From Citrobacter sp. Res13-Sevr-PEB04-36 (lineage in GTDB: Bacteria; Pseudomonadota; Gammaproteobacteria; Enterobacterales; Enterobacteriaceae): a stretch of DNA of 64,000 bases. This document shows positions 45,621-53,826 of this stretch, in pieces. Location: the NCBI RefSeq assembly GCF_015672735.1, contig NZ_JADABY010000057.1, positions 62,001 to 126,000 on the forward strand, read 5' to 3'. Position 1 is the first letter of the stretch. Each line of letters opens with the position of its first letter. The notes under the pieces were generated by a model. The model did not search any database. It saw only the letters and a list, made by a program, of their open reading frames with translations, and was not told where the DNA came from. A program made the translations under genes and the position numbers.

Positions 45621-46892
45621 ATGGGTTTCTGGTCAAGTGTCGGCAGTTTTTGCAGCAGCGTAGCAAGTGGATTGGCAAGCACTGCCAGCCGGGTATGGAA
45701 TGGTATTAAAGAAACCGCAGCTAAAACCGTTTCCTGGATGGCAGAGAAAGCTGAGACCTTTGTGGGAAGTGTAAAGAGCATCTGGGAAAAGGTGAAGCCA
45801 TTTATCAGTAATGTGATTCGCCCTATCGTGCAAAACGCAGCAAAATTAGCTGAAAAGATGTTGCCACAATTCCCGTGGGTGGGTGGCGCTTTGAAAGCGC
45901 TGGATAAAGCGTTGGGGCTGTTGGTCGAATGGGATAAGAGTGATCTGGCGAAACGTATTGGCAAGGCCATTGAGTGGGCAATTAATAAAGCCAAACAACT
46001 TAAAGATTTGTTTCTTACACCTGAAGAAATGGATGAGGCCAGTGAGCATGAGCAAGCTTTACGCGAAGCGCGTAACCAGATGCGCGGGGAAGCAGCGAGT
46101 GCTGTTGATCTGGCGAGCCTGATTACCTTATATGCCCAACTCTCAACGCGTATTAAGGACGTCCTGGATAACATTCAGATCAACGATTTCGAACATTATC
46201 TGCGGTTACGCGCTTCGCAGAAGTTACTGAAAGATACTGAGCAGCATCTTACGCGTGCGCAGGACATTGATACGATAACCGATGACGACCTGTTTCTTAT
46301 TGAAACTGGCAACGAATTGCTAAAACCTAACCCTCAGTTGAGCGATGAGGCAACGCAACGCCTGGATCGTGTTGTGATGGCGCGTTTTGGCAAGAAACTT
46401 ATCCCCTTCGTGTTCGAAGAAATGATAATGGCCTGGGGGTATAACCTGCAGGATATGGAAAATGAATGGAAATCGCTGAATGACGGTCTGTCGAAAGAAC
46501 AAGTACTTCTGCGACGTCTACAGATTGGCCAGCGCCTTGGTGATCTTCAGGAAGATGAAGTACCAATGCTCAACGACCTGGAAGCTCGTTTACCAGTGCA
46601 ACAGGCTGAGATGGAAACAAAACGCAAACGAACCAATGAAATGCGTAATTATGTTTTTGCAGCAGAAGGATTTCTGCAAATGCTAGAAAAAGAGCCTGAA
46701 GAATTTGCTGACCAAGAATATTTGATGGAAGACAGCAGCACGGTTGGGATGATTATTATTGAGTGTGCTCAGTTTGGTAAGCGTTGGGAAGAACTTAATA
46801 CCGAGCAACAAAGCTTAATTATCGATTTTGCCAATATCTTTGAAAAAGCCAGCCGCGCACGTGCAAGCAAGCTTGTCGAGGTGGCAGCATGA
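45621..46892 (+). CDS. Unknown helical protein of the Zorya-like operon
   Basis: I do not recognise this 423-residue protein. Its first about 105 residues are a series of amphipathic helices with regularly placed tryptophans (GFWSSVGSFC, RVWNGIKETAAK, VSWMAEKAE, SIWEKVKPFI). This suggests binding to or insertion into a membrane. The remaining 300 residues are acidic and strongly helical, ending ASRARASKLVEVAA. It starts 18 bases after the AAA ATPase, and its last four bases overlap the ZorA-like start (ATGA). Such coupling to both neighbours suggests a structural or effector role in the same complex. Confidence 0.75.
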   Translation: MGFWSSVGSFCSSVASGLASTASRVWNGIKETAAKTVSWMAEKAETFVGSVKSIWEKVKPFISNVIRPIVQNAAKLAEKMLPQFPWVGGALKALDKALGLLVEWDKSDLAKRIGKAIEWAINKAKQLKDLFLTPEEMDEASEHEQALREARNQMRGEAASAVDLASLITLYAQLSTRIKDVLDNIQINDFEHYLRLRASQKLLKDTEQHLTRAQDIDTITDDDLFLIETGNELLKPNPQLSDEATQRLDRVVMARFGKKLIPFVFEEMIMAWGYNLQDMENEWKSLNDGLSKEQVLLRRLQIGQRLGDLQEDEVPMLNDLEARLPVQQAEMETKRKRTNEMRNYVFAAEGFLQMLEKEPEEFADQEYLMEDSSTVGMIIIECAQFGKRWEELNTEQQSLIIDFANIFEKASRARASKLVEVAA

Positions 46893-48841
46893 CGTTTCAT
46901 GAATTTTTTGCCTTTATATTGCCGGAATTCGACGTCATTCAGATGCTGTTTGGCGGCACAATGCTTTTTTTGGTTTTACTGACGATTGGTTTATTGCTCT
47001 GGCAGGCAAATCAGCGCTTTTGGGACAGAAAATGGCAAGGTGATGCACTGAATAATGGGGCAGACCATCTCGATGTTGATCATGGTTCAGTCAACGAAAT
47101 CAGCGCAGCAGTTGCCAGTCCAGCAGAAAAAATGGCCGATATCATGCCGGGCATTTTGTTAATTTTAGGGTTGCTAGGCACTTTCCTCGGTCTGGGAATT
47201 GCCCTTAATAAAGCATCGGATATTTTGATTGATGCTAACTCCGCAGGCATGGATAACGCCATGTCGAATCTGATGGGGATGATGGAAGGGCTGGGGACGA
47301 AATTTAAAACGTCGACATGGGGGATCATGGCGTATCTGATCCTTAAAGCCTGTGCTGCTGGGTTAGGATATGACGAGAAGCGTTTACGCTGGTGCGCACA
47401 GCAGATGAAGCAAGTGTTCGACCAGTCACGAGAGCAAAAGCGCGCTGAACATAAAGAGACCCAGTTACAGTATCTGGCAGCATTACAGGGTTTGAACGAC
47501 AGAATGCAGGTGGAAAGCGAAGCCACACGGCAGTTGCTGAGCAAGTTCTCTTCAGGTATGGAGTCGTTTTTACAGCCCCTGATTGAGCAGGGCCATGCTG
47601 CCGCACAACAACGCAAAATACAGGAAACATATCTGGAACAATTGACAGATATATCCCGTAGTACTCAGCAGCAACATATCGATGGATTGCAGCACGTATG
47701 CAACAGTATTCACGAGGAAAGCGAAAATTCCCGGCAAGTTAACCATTCACACCATGCCGAGGTAGCCGCGATATATATGAGGATCGCCGGTCAGGGTGAT
47801 AACGCTGAACAACAGCGTATTAACCAAAATGAGCAATTGGTAAAACTGCAAGACCTCTTGCATGAAATTCAAAACAATATCGTTAAGGGTACCAAAGATC
47901 AGTCTGTGCAAGGGCAACAACAGATAACAGAGTTAACGACGACCCGAGAATCGTTACAGCACTTCATTAATACCAACAGTAGTAACCTGTCTGCCATTCA
48001 ACATTCAGCCGAAAAAATGTCATCGGCAGCACAAGAAATGGGGGATTCCGCCGGTGATTTGCAACAGGTTATCGGTGATTTCCGTACAGGCATTACCGAT
48101 ATGTTAGGTACGGTTAAAACCGATCTTGGTTCCACCATCTCCCAAATGGGCGAAAGTTTTAGCCAGAATATGGAATCGATATCCACCAGTATGGCAAATG
48201 CAACAGATGGCATTTCCAGTGCAGTTACCGACCTTTCTCAAAACGTTGGCACCACAATGAGTGAAGTTCGAATTTCCATCGATCAATCGATGAAAACTCA
48301 GCGTGATGCGCAGCGTGAATTTATGATCACCAGTGAAACTTTAAATGAAAAAGTGATCGCTATGACAAAACTGGTTGATGATTTGCGTGAGCAAATAGTT
48401 AACGGACTAACAGCGGTATCCAGCAGCAATCGGCAAGTAGCCAGCCTGAACAACCGTTATGCGGAGATGACGACATCAGGTGAAAGAAATGCAGATGCGA
48501 TTGAAACGCTGGTGAATCAACTCCAGCTCATGCAGAAAGAGAGCCCTCTTCAGCCGGGAATGGACAGGGTCACTGCAGGTGTCGGTAAACTGGTGCACAG
48601 CATTGAATCATTACGTGATGAAATGCTGAGTAATACTGATGCCTCTGCTGCACTTTCTTCGCTCGATGACAGATTGATCCGTTCTCTGGAAGAGCTGGGA
48701 GGGATTCGTAAAATGCTGTCACCGCCAGAACGGAACCACCTGGTTCAGCAAATTGAAAAAAGCCTGACGCCACTTGCCAATACATTACAACATATCGACC
48801 AAACGTTATCGACCATGAACATCGTTAATGATGCAGTCTGA
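46889..48841 (+). CDS. zorA: ZorA-like MotA/TolQ/ExbB-type channel protein with long coiled-coil tail
   Basis: The 650-residue protein has three predicted membrane helices (about 16-38, 86-107 and 143-161). The second carries the family signature GLLGTFLGLGIAL. Residues from about 165 to the end form a long, mostly coiled-coil tail rich in Gln/Ser. This is the architecture of ZorA, the proton-driven stator-like part of Zorya anti-phage defence, whose tail reaches into the cytoplasm. The tail is similar in length to known ZorA. It is translated with overlap from the upstream gene and followed after 11 bases by the ZorB-like gene. The symbol is by architecture, not by proven function. Confidence 0.82.
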   Translation: MTFHEFFAFILPEFDVIQMLFGGTMLFLVLLTIGLLLWQANQRFWDRKWQGDALNNGADHLDVDHGSVNEISAAVASPAEKMADIMPGILLILGLLGTFLGLGIALNKASDILIDANSAGMDNAMSNLMGMMEGLGTKFKTSTWGIMAYLILKACAAGLGYDEKRLRWCAQQMKQVFDQSREQKRAEHKETQLQYLAALQGLNDRMQVESEATRQLLSKFSSGMESFLQPLIEQGHAAAQQRKIQETYLEQLTDISRSTQQQHIDGLQHVCNSIHEESENSRQVNHSHHAEVAAIYMRIAGQGDNAEQQRINQNEQLVKLQDLLHEIQNNIVKGTKDQSVQGQQQITELTTTRESLQHFINTNSSNLSAIQHSAEKMSSAAQEMGDSAGDLQQVIGDFRTGITDMLGTVKTDLGSTISQMGESFSQNMESISTSMANATDGISSAVTDLSQNVGTTMSEVRISIDQSMKTQRDAQREFMITSETLNEKVIAMTKLVDDLREQIVNGLTAVSSSNRQVASLNNRYAEMTTSGERNADAIETLVNQLQLMQKESPLQPGMDRVTAGVGKLVHSIESLRDEMLSNTDASAALSSLDDRLIRSLEELGGIRKMLSPPERNHLVQQIEKSLTPLANTLQHIDQTLSTMNIVNDAV

Positions 48842-48852
48842 GGTGCTCACTC

Positions 48853-49494
48853 ATGAAAGATAAACCTAATGAGTGGGTCTCGATCTCCGACCTGATGTCG
48901 GGAGTAATGGCTGTAGTTATGTTACTGCTGGTGATGTCTGTACTACAGAAAACATGGTCAGATATTAAGCATAAGCAGGAAATGGAACAGGGAGTCAATG
49001 CCCAGCGAGCCCGGGTAGGGGAAATGTTGGGAAGTATTAAAACCACACTTGATGGAACGGCAAATGAAGGCTTAGTTGCGCTGGATGTCAACTCGCAAAA
49101 AATTACGTTGCGTGATGGAGTTTTCAATCGCGGCAGCGCCTGCATTGCATCTCAGGCAAGCCAGGCATTGGCGACGATTGAAACGCAGGTCGTCAGATTT
49201 CTTACCGAATTTAGAAGCGGACAAGTTTATATTGAAGGGTATACGGATAATCTTCCAGTTACCCGTCCGGTGACTAACTTTGAAAGTTTCTGCACTGTCT
49301 ATGACGATAATTTTACCTTATCGGCAGCGCGTGCAAGAGAGGCGCGTAAATTTATAGTTGGCGATCTTGCTCAGGCTTTTGCACGCCGAGTGATTGTTGC
49401 CGGATATGGTGACTCGCAGCCTATTCCCGGTGTTGCACCGGAAGATGCTCGTCAGCGTCGCATTGAAGTTCGGTTCGTGTTGCCAGAAAAGTAG
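48853..49494 (+). CDS. zorB: ZorB-like MotB/OmpA-domain protein
   Basis: The 213-residue protein begins NEWVSISDLMSGVMAVVMLL. This is a short cytoplasmic start, then one membrane helix with Asp13 at its entrance, matching the proton-carrying aspartate of MotB and ZorB. The periplasmic OmpA-like domain (about 70-210) has VYIEGYTDN, LSAARAREARKF and the GYGDSQP ... RQRRIEVRF pattern that binds peptidoglycan. Together with the ZorA-like protein it should form an ion-driven rotary stator. It is the last gene of the operon. Confidence 0.87.
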   Translation: MKDKPNEWVSISDLMSGVMAVVMLLLVMSVLQKTWSDIKHKQEMEQGVNAQRARVGEMLGSIKTTLDGTANEGLVALDVNSQKITLRDGVFNRGSACIASQASQALATIETQVVRFLTEFRSGQVYIEGYTDNLPVTRPVTNFESFCTVYDDNFTLSAARAREARKFIVGDLAQAFARRVIVAGYGDSQPIPGVAPEDARQRRIEVRFVLPEK

Positions 49495-49580
49495 TATTAC
49501 CTAGCGTGATATTAATCGGAGTGTCTACGTGCTAAAGGCGAGAGCCTGTGCCGCCTTCAATATACTGCCATTTATTAGAC

Positions 49581-49600
49581 GTGACCGCTCAGGCGGTCAC
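49581..49600. terminator. Hairpin after the Zorya-like operon
   Basis: GTGACCGC (49581-49588) pairs perfectly with GCGGTCAC (49593-49600) around a TCAG loop. The following bases are A-rich rather than T-rich, so it may protect or pause more than terminate. A second inverted repeat GCGGCATC/GATGCCGC lies at 49646-49671, before the convergent integrase stop. The 230-base gap 49495-49724 holds no gene. Confidence 0.55.
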
Positions 49601-49724
49601 CGAAATAAAAAAGAAAGTCTCGTATAGCCCTCCGCCAGTATCTCGGCGGCATCGCAATTTTTTGATGCCGCAGAGAACACCAGCCACACAACGTTCTTAC
49701 CTGGTAGCCTTGTCCAGATAAATG

Positions 49725-51041
49725 CTACTTCCGCCCAAACAGGTTCACAACGTTATTTTCCTGCTGCCGCTGATAGTTGTTGACCCTGTCTTCCCAGATC
49801 TCAAGCGCCCTACGCTTTTCAGTCAGGTAGTCATAACGATCATAGTGTTTAGAGCTGACGTCATTCAAAGCGTGATTCTGGATACGGTCGCGGATCTCTT
49901 TGCTGATCCCCGCCTCCCCCATCAGCGTTTTACAAGTGCGACGTAAATCTCGCGCTGTGAAAACTTTAAACTCAGGATTAAAAGCCCGAAAATACATGAT
50001 CGAACGCGCCAGGCTATCAGTACGCACCGGGCGCTCACCGTTGGTTGATAGCGGGAATATATAGGGACTGTTACTTTCCTTAGTCAGTTCTTTCACTGAG
50101 GCTAATTCCTGTTGTGCCGATTCAGTCAGCGGGATCAGGTGCTCACGCTTGTTTTTCGATACATCGGCAATGACCAGCAACGTCTTTTGCTGCCAGTCAA
50201 TCGCGCTCCACTGGCTGGCAATCATTTCAAACGGACGCTGCCCGCCAGCATAAACACAGAAGCGAATAAGATGCTGCATCAACGGCCCAACGTTGGTGGC
50301 CTCGGCAAACTGTTCCATGACAAAACGTAGCTCCGCCAGCGTTAACCATGTATCACCCACTTTCTCCGCCGAGGACTGCTTCGGTATGGCCGATACCGGG
50401 TTAACTTCAAGCCCGAAAGTAATGCCCACGCTGGTATTCATCGGATCGTTATCGGCTTTAAGACCGTAGTTAAAAGCCGCCATCAGGTAGGAACGAATCC
50501 GGTTCGCATGGACCACCGCATCACGCTGGATAATGCCAGACAAGATCGTTTTGATCTGTAAGGGCGTGACATCCTTGGCTTTGGTTTCTCGAGGGATAAC
50601 CGTGTAGCACTCTTTTTCAAGACGTTTCAGAACATCGGCCCAGGTCCGCTTGTTGTCGAGCTTCATCTTGTTAACGTAGCCATGCACCAGTTCTTCAAAC
50701 GATCCTTGAGAACGATGGATCTGCATGATGTGCTGTTCGGCCAGGCGCTGTTGCTCAAGCTCTTGCTGGGGCTCTTTTCCTTCAACAAGCCAGGCACCAT
50801 ACTTTTTCGCCAGCTCATTGGCCGTCACCAGTTTCATCTCAGGCCAGATGCCCAACTGGATGAACTTCTCTTTCTTCCCTTTCTCAACGTAGTAACGGAA
50901 ATAAAAAACTTTGCTACCTGAAGGCTGAACCTTAACGCCAAGCCTGCCAGTACCACGCTGAGCACTGTTGCTCCACACGTAGTACGACGTACTTTTTGTC
51001 TTCAATCCACGTATAGCAGTCTCGGTAAGATTAGCGGCCAT
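49725..51041 (-). CDS. int: Tyrosine recombinase integrase of the ileX island (P4/CP4-type)
   Basis: The start is placed at ATG 51041 (MAANLTETAIRGLKTK), giving 438 residues; the longer frame to 51086 crosses repeat sites. The N-terminal DUF4102 arm-binding domain (about 1-90) and the SAM-like core-binding domain (about 100-190) precede the catalytic domain. Catalytic residues are visible: Arg in AGGQRPFEM, Lys/His region, and HALNDVSSKHYDRYDYL with the nucleophilic Tyr near the C-terminus. It should catalyse recombination between ileX and the circular island. It lies at the end of the island away from the intact tRNA. Confidence 0.95.
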   Translation of the reverse strand: MAANLTETAIRGLKTKSTSYYVWSNSAQRGTGRLGVKVQPSGSKVFYFRYYVEKGKKEKFIQLGIWPEMKLVTANELAKKYGAWLVEGKEPQQELEQQRLAEQHIMQIHRSQGSFEELVHGYVNKMKLDNKRTWADVLKRLEKECYTVIPRETKAKDVTPLQIKTILSGIIQRDAVVHANRIRSYLMAAFNYGLKADNDPMNTSVGITFGLEVNPVSAIPKQSSAEKVGDTWLTLAELRFVMEQFAEATNVGPLMQHLIRFCVYAGGQRPFEMIASQWSAIDWQQKTLLVIADVSKNKREHLIPLTESAQQELASVKELTKESNSPYIFPLSTNGERPVRTDSLARSIMYFRAFNPEFKVFTARDLRRTCKTLMGEAGISKEIRDRIQNHALNDVSSKHYDRYDYLTEKRRALEIWEDRVNNYQRQQENNVVNLFGRK

Positions 51042-51066
51042 GAGGATACCTTTATGAGAATAAGCG

Positions 51067-51115
51067 TTACCTGACCCAATGCCCATTCTGGGTCAGGTAA
51101 TGGGTCAGGTAAGGA
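51067..51115. repeat. GGGTCAGGTAA repeats at the integrase start (possible arm/operator sites)
   Basis: Two direct copies (51090-51100 and 51103-51113) and one inverted copy (TTACCTGACCC, 51067-51077) lie directly upstream of int. The direct pair is the same 26-base unit found near attL. Binding here could serve both recombination and control of int. The following 123 bases (51116-51238) are AT-rich and hold no gene. Confidence 0.6.
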
Positions 51116-51238
51116 TAGTACAATGGGGAAATGAGAGAACCAATCAGAAACAAAAACAACTTCAGAACTTATTGATTATAGGCAATTAAAAACACAAGCA
51201 GAGACAATAACGAACAATTAAAAACGTGCCAATTTTAT

Positions 51239-51289
51239 GACTCATAATCGCTTGGTCGCTGGTTCAAGTCCAGCAGGGGCCACCAAATA
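51239..51289 (+). repeat. attR: 51-bp copy of the ileX 3' end
   Basis: Identical to 20782-20832. Only the anticodon loop to CCA and four further bases are present, so this is an attachment scar and not a tRNA gene. Confidence 0.95.
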
Positions 51290-51291
51290 TC

Positions 51292-51323
51292 AAGGACTTG
51301 TGAGAAATCACAGGTCCTTTTTG
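51292..51323 (+). terminator. Terminator beyond attR (probable original ileX terminator)
   Basis: AAGGACTTGTGA, GAAA loop, TCACAGGTCCTT and a T-run give a perfect 12-bp stem. It would follow ileX directly if the island were absent. The rest of the gap to 51567 shows no gene. Confidence 0.88.
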
Positions 51324-51567
51324 CTTTGTTGGTTACCCATAATTTAGCCTGGACCTCAACGGGATCGACTCTGGTACGAATCAACATATCGTAGGCTTAT
51401 ACGCGCGATGACTTCTGCAAGAAGTCAGTCAGGTGGGAGTTTGGAAAAGAATAAGGATGAAAATACGCGATATGTCAGCGCGACATCAATCCGTACTGAT
51501 AGAAGCTCGTTGGACGCCGCCACCCTGAAAGTGGAAACGTCCGTTAGAGTTTTATTCGATAGTCAGC

Positions 51568-51867
51568 TCACACGAGTTCTTTGAGCTGCTCCTGCATATA
51601 GGTCGAAAAGTACTCAGGGTTCTTGATAAGGATACGGTTACCGGAGGCGACTTTTTCAGCCCATCCAGCGACTTTTTTCGTGAACTCGGGATTCCATCCC
51701 TCCTGCTCACCTCGTGCCATCACATCTGCTGCGCTCACTGGCGCACCTAAGTCATGCAAATATTTTAAAATTCCCTTGGCCGTACTTTCATCCATGGAAT
51801 GGGGTACTGGCGCCGATGTGTTCATACCACCAATAAAATCCAATGCTTTCTCAATTGCTGTTGGCAT
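51568..51867 (-). CDS. DUF1889 (YoaC-like) small protein
   Basis: The 99-residue protein, MPTAIEKALDFIGG onward, looks like the DUF1889 family (E. coli YoaC, 99 residues), with GILKYLHDLGAP (about 32-43), RGEQEGWNPEF (about 52-62) and a C-terminal YMQEQLKELV. No signal or membrane segment is seen. Function is unknown. It is the first chromosomal gene after the island and lies 135 bases upstream of the dha genes' end. The family assignment is from memory of the pattern and is moderate. Confidence 0.6.
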   Translation of the reverse strand: MPTAIEKALDFIGGMNTSAPVPHSMDESTAKGILKYLHDLGAPVSAADVMARGEQEGWNPEFTKKVAGWAEKVASGNRILIKNPEYFSTYMQEQLKELV

Positions 51868-52001
51868 GCTCTTATCCTTAAAATTAACCGCGTAATAAAC
51901 ACCTTTACACTATGTACCCAAGTCAGCCGGGATATCAAAGAGAACGTTGCCTTTATTTGATTTATGCCGCAGCCAAACGCTTGCGGTGGTTGTTTTCTGC
52001 A

Positions 52002-53816
52002 CTATTTTTCTGCCACTGCGGCTAAAACCAGCCCGGTTGCCACCGCATTTCGCGGCCCTTCTGTTCCGCGAATATTGCCCTGACCGGCAACAACGCCGTA
52101 ATGCGCCAGTGCGTCGGTGATCATCTGCGGGATTTCAAAATCCAGCGACGAGCCACCCACCAGCACCACAAAAGAGATGTTGCGAATTGAGCCGCCGGGT
52201 GAGACCTGCCGCAATGCGCGCAGGCAGTTCGTCACAAAGACCTTCTCCTTGGCCTGACGACGTACCAGCCGAATTTTCTCCAGCGACGTCTGATTATCTA
52301 TAGGGATGGGTTTACCCGCTTTCAGATACACCACTTTGGCGAACACCGACGGGCTGAGCGGTTCACGAAAGAACTCCACCGCGCCGTTCTCGTGGCGAAT
52401 ACTGAACAGACTCTCCACTTTCGCCAGTGGGTATTTTTTTATCTCCTCAGCCAGAAAAGGATCGCTCAAGCCGAGCTCCGTTTTGATAAGCAAGCTGACC
52501 ATGTTCCCCGCTCCGGCCAGGTGTACCGCCTTAACGGTGCCATCGTTATGAATAATCGCGGCATCGGTGGATCCGGCACCTAAGTCGAGGATCGCGAGCG
52601 GCGCGGCGCATCCCGGCGTCGTCAATGCCCCAGTCACAGCCATATTGGCCTCCACGCCGCCCACTTCAACCAGCGTATTCAGTCGCACACTCAGCTCACT
52701 GGCGATCGTCTGCATCTGTAGCCGATCGGATTTCACCATCGCCGCAATGCCAACCGCATTTTCCATCGAATATTCCCCGGCGATACCGCCCTGGACTTTA
52801 CGGGGAATAAACGTATCAACCGCCAGTAGATCCTGAATGTGCACTGAATTCATATCGTGCCCGCTCAGCGAGGCCATCACCTTACGCACGCGCTCCAGCA
52901 TGCCGCCCGCATGAGTACCGCCCTCACCGCGAATGTCGCAAACAGGAGCGCAGGCGTTCATCGCCTGCATAATTGCCTGAGCGCCTTGGGCCACATCGGC
53001 TTCTCCGCCGCGCTTTTCACCGCTGATAAAGATCTTGCCCGCCGGGATCACCCGTGATTGCACATCGCCCTGCGGGGTTTTCAGCACCACAGCGGATCGG
53101 TTGCCGATCAGCGCCCTGGCGATCGGGACGATCATTTGCGTCTCCTCCGGCGTCAAAGCAAAGAAGGTGGCGATACCATAGGGATTCGACAGCACCCGAA
53201 CCACCTGCCCTGCTGCCGCCACTTCTACCGCCGCCTGCACACCTTCCGGGACCTTCTCCAGCAGCGTAACCTCATCAATCACCGGCAGCGTTCGTCGCAG
53301 ACGATTATTGACCAGTACGCCATCGTCCTTTTTCAGGATCGCCGCCACCACGTTAACGCCGCGATCCAGCGCCGCATTGATAAGCCACACCGCCTCGAGA
53401 AAATCCATCTCTGCGCCCACCAGCGGGATCCAGCCCTGCGCAAACCGATCGTGGCTCAACGATGCCAGTTTCTCCACGGCGATCGTAGTACCCATCCCCA
53501 CACCAACACCGCCTGGCGTTTGCGGGTTATGACCAATCATTGTCGATTCAGTGATAATGGTTTCGGTGATCGTCTCCATCGCCACATCACCAATGACCGG
53601 CGCGGCCTCGTTGATGCAGATTTTCGTCACGTCCTGTAGCGATAACGACGTTTTTTCCAGCGCCTGCTGCAGGGAGGCCACTACCCCGGCAATGTTATCC
53701 CGCGTGCCTTTCATGCCCGTAGTCGCGACGATCCCGCTGGCGACAAACCGGCCATCCTGCGCCAGCGCCACCTCCGTGGTGGCGTTACCGATATCAATCC
53801 CTGCAATTAACGGCAT
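52002..53816 (-). CDS. dhaF: Glycerol dehydratase reactivase large subunit
   Basis: DhaF, with DhaG, is an ATP-driven chaperone that exchanges damaged cobalamin in glycerol dehydratase for intact adenosylcobalamin. From ATG 53816 (MPLIAGIDIGNATTEVA) it is 604 residues, the C. freundii length. The open frame extends 24 codons further into dhaE without support. The actin-like ATPase fold shows the phosphate-1 motif GIDIGNATTE (6-15) and a second motif ILDLGAGSTDAAI (about 415-427). It lies 10 bases after dhaE in the dhaBCEF operon. Confidence 0.95.
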   Translation of the reverse strand: MPLIAGIDIGNATTEVALAQDGRFVASGIVATTGMKGTRDNIAGVVASLQQALEKTSLSLQDVTKICINEAAPVIGDVAMETITETIITESTMIGHNPQTPGGVGVGMGTTIAVEKLASLSHDRFAQGWIPLVGAEMDFLEAVWLINAALDRGVNVVAAILKKDDGVLVNNRLRRTLPVIDEVTLLEKVPEGVQAAVEVAAAGQVVRVLSNPYGIATFFALTPEETQMIVPIARALIGNRSAVVLKTPQGDVQSRVIPAGKIFISGEKRGGEADVAQGAQAIMQAMNACAPVCDIRGEGGTHAGGMLERVRKVMASLSGHDMNSVHIQDLLAVDTFIPRKVQGGIAGEYSMENAVGIAAMVKSDRLQMQTIASELSVRLNTLVEVGGVEANMAVTGALTTPGCAAPLAILDLGAGSTDAAIIHNDGTVKAVHLAGAGNMVSLLIKTELGLSDPFLAEEIKKYPLAKVESLFSIRHENGAVEFFREPLSPSVFAKVVYLKAGKPIPIDNQTSLEKIRLVRRQAKEKVFVTNCLRALRQVSPGGSIRNISFVVLVGGSSLDFEIPQMITDALAHYGVVAGQGNIRGTEGPRNAVATGLVLAAVAEK

Positions 53817-53826
53817 ACCGCCTCCG

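Larger units (their letters stand above)
20782..51289. mobile_element. ileX-inserted genomic island (P4/CP4-like mosaic, about 30.5 kb)
   Basis: The element is delimited by the 51-bp att repeats, carries its own tyrosine integrase at the right end, and holds genes typical of CP4-6/CP4-57 cryptic elements (ykfI, yafW, yafX, yafZ, ykfA, yfjI, alpA). Cargo includes a type I restriction-modification operon, a PD-(D/E)XK nuclease cluster, a Fic protein and a Zorya-like operon. No capsid, tail or portal genes are seen, so it is an island or satellite remnant rather than a prophage. A truncated second integrase and a degenerate IS at 43.0-44.4 kb show that it was assembled from at least two elements. 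Confidence 0.93.

Noticed and set aside
44571-49494. Standard type I or type II Zorya
   Set aside because: No Snf2-type helicase (ZorD), ZorC-like or HNH nuclease (ZorE) gene is present in or next to the operon. The ATPase is a classical AAA protein, not a helicase.
44571-49494. Flagellar MotAB or TonB-linked ExbBD genes
   Set aside because: The first partner has a coiled-coil tail of about 480 residues and the second an OmpA domain on a very short N-terminus. No flagellar or TonB genes are nearby, and the setting is a mobile island.
51239-51289. Second tRNA-Ile gene
   Set aside because: Only the 3' part from the anticodon stem on is present. Acceptor 5' strand and D-arm are missing, so it is an att scar.
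20782-51289. Complete prophage
   Set aside because: No terminase, portal, capsid, tail or lysis genes are found between the att sites.
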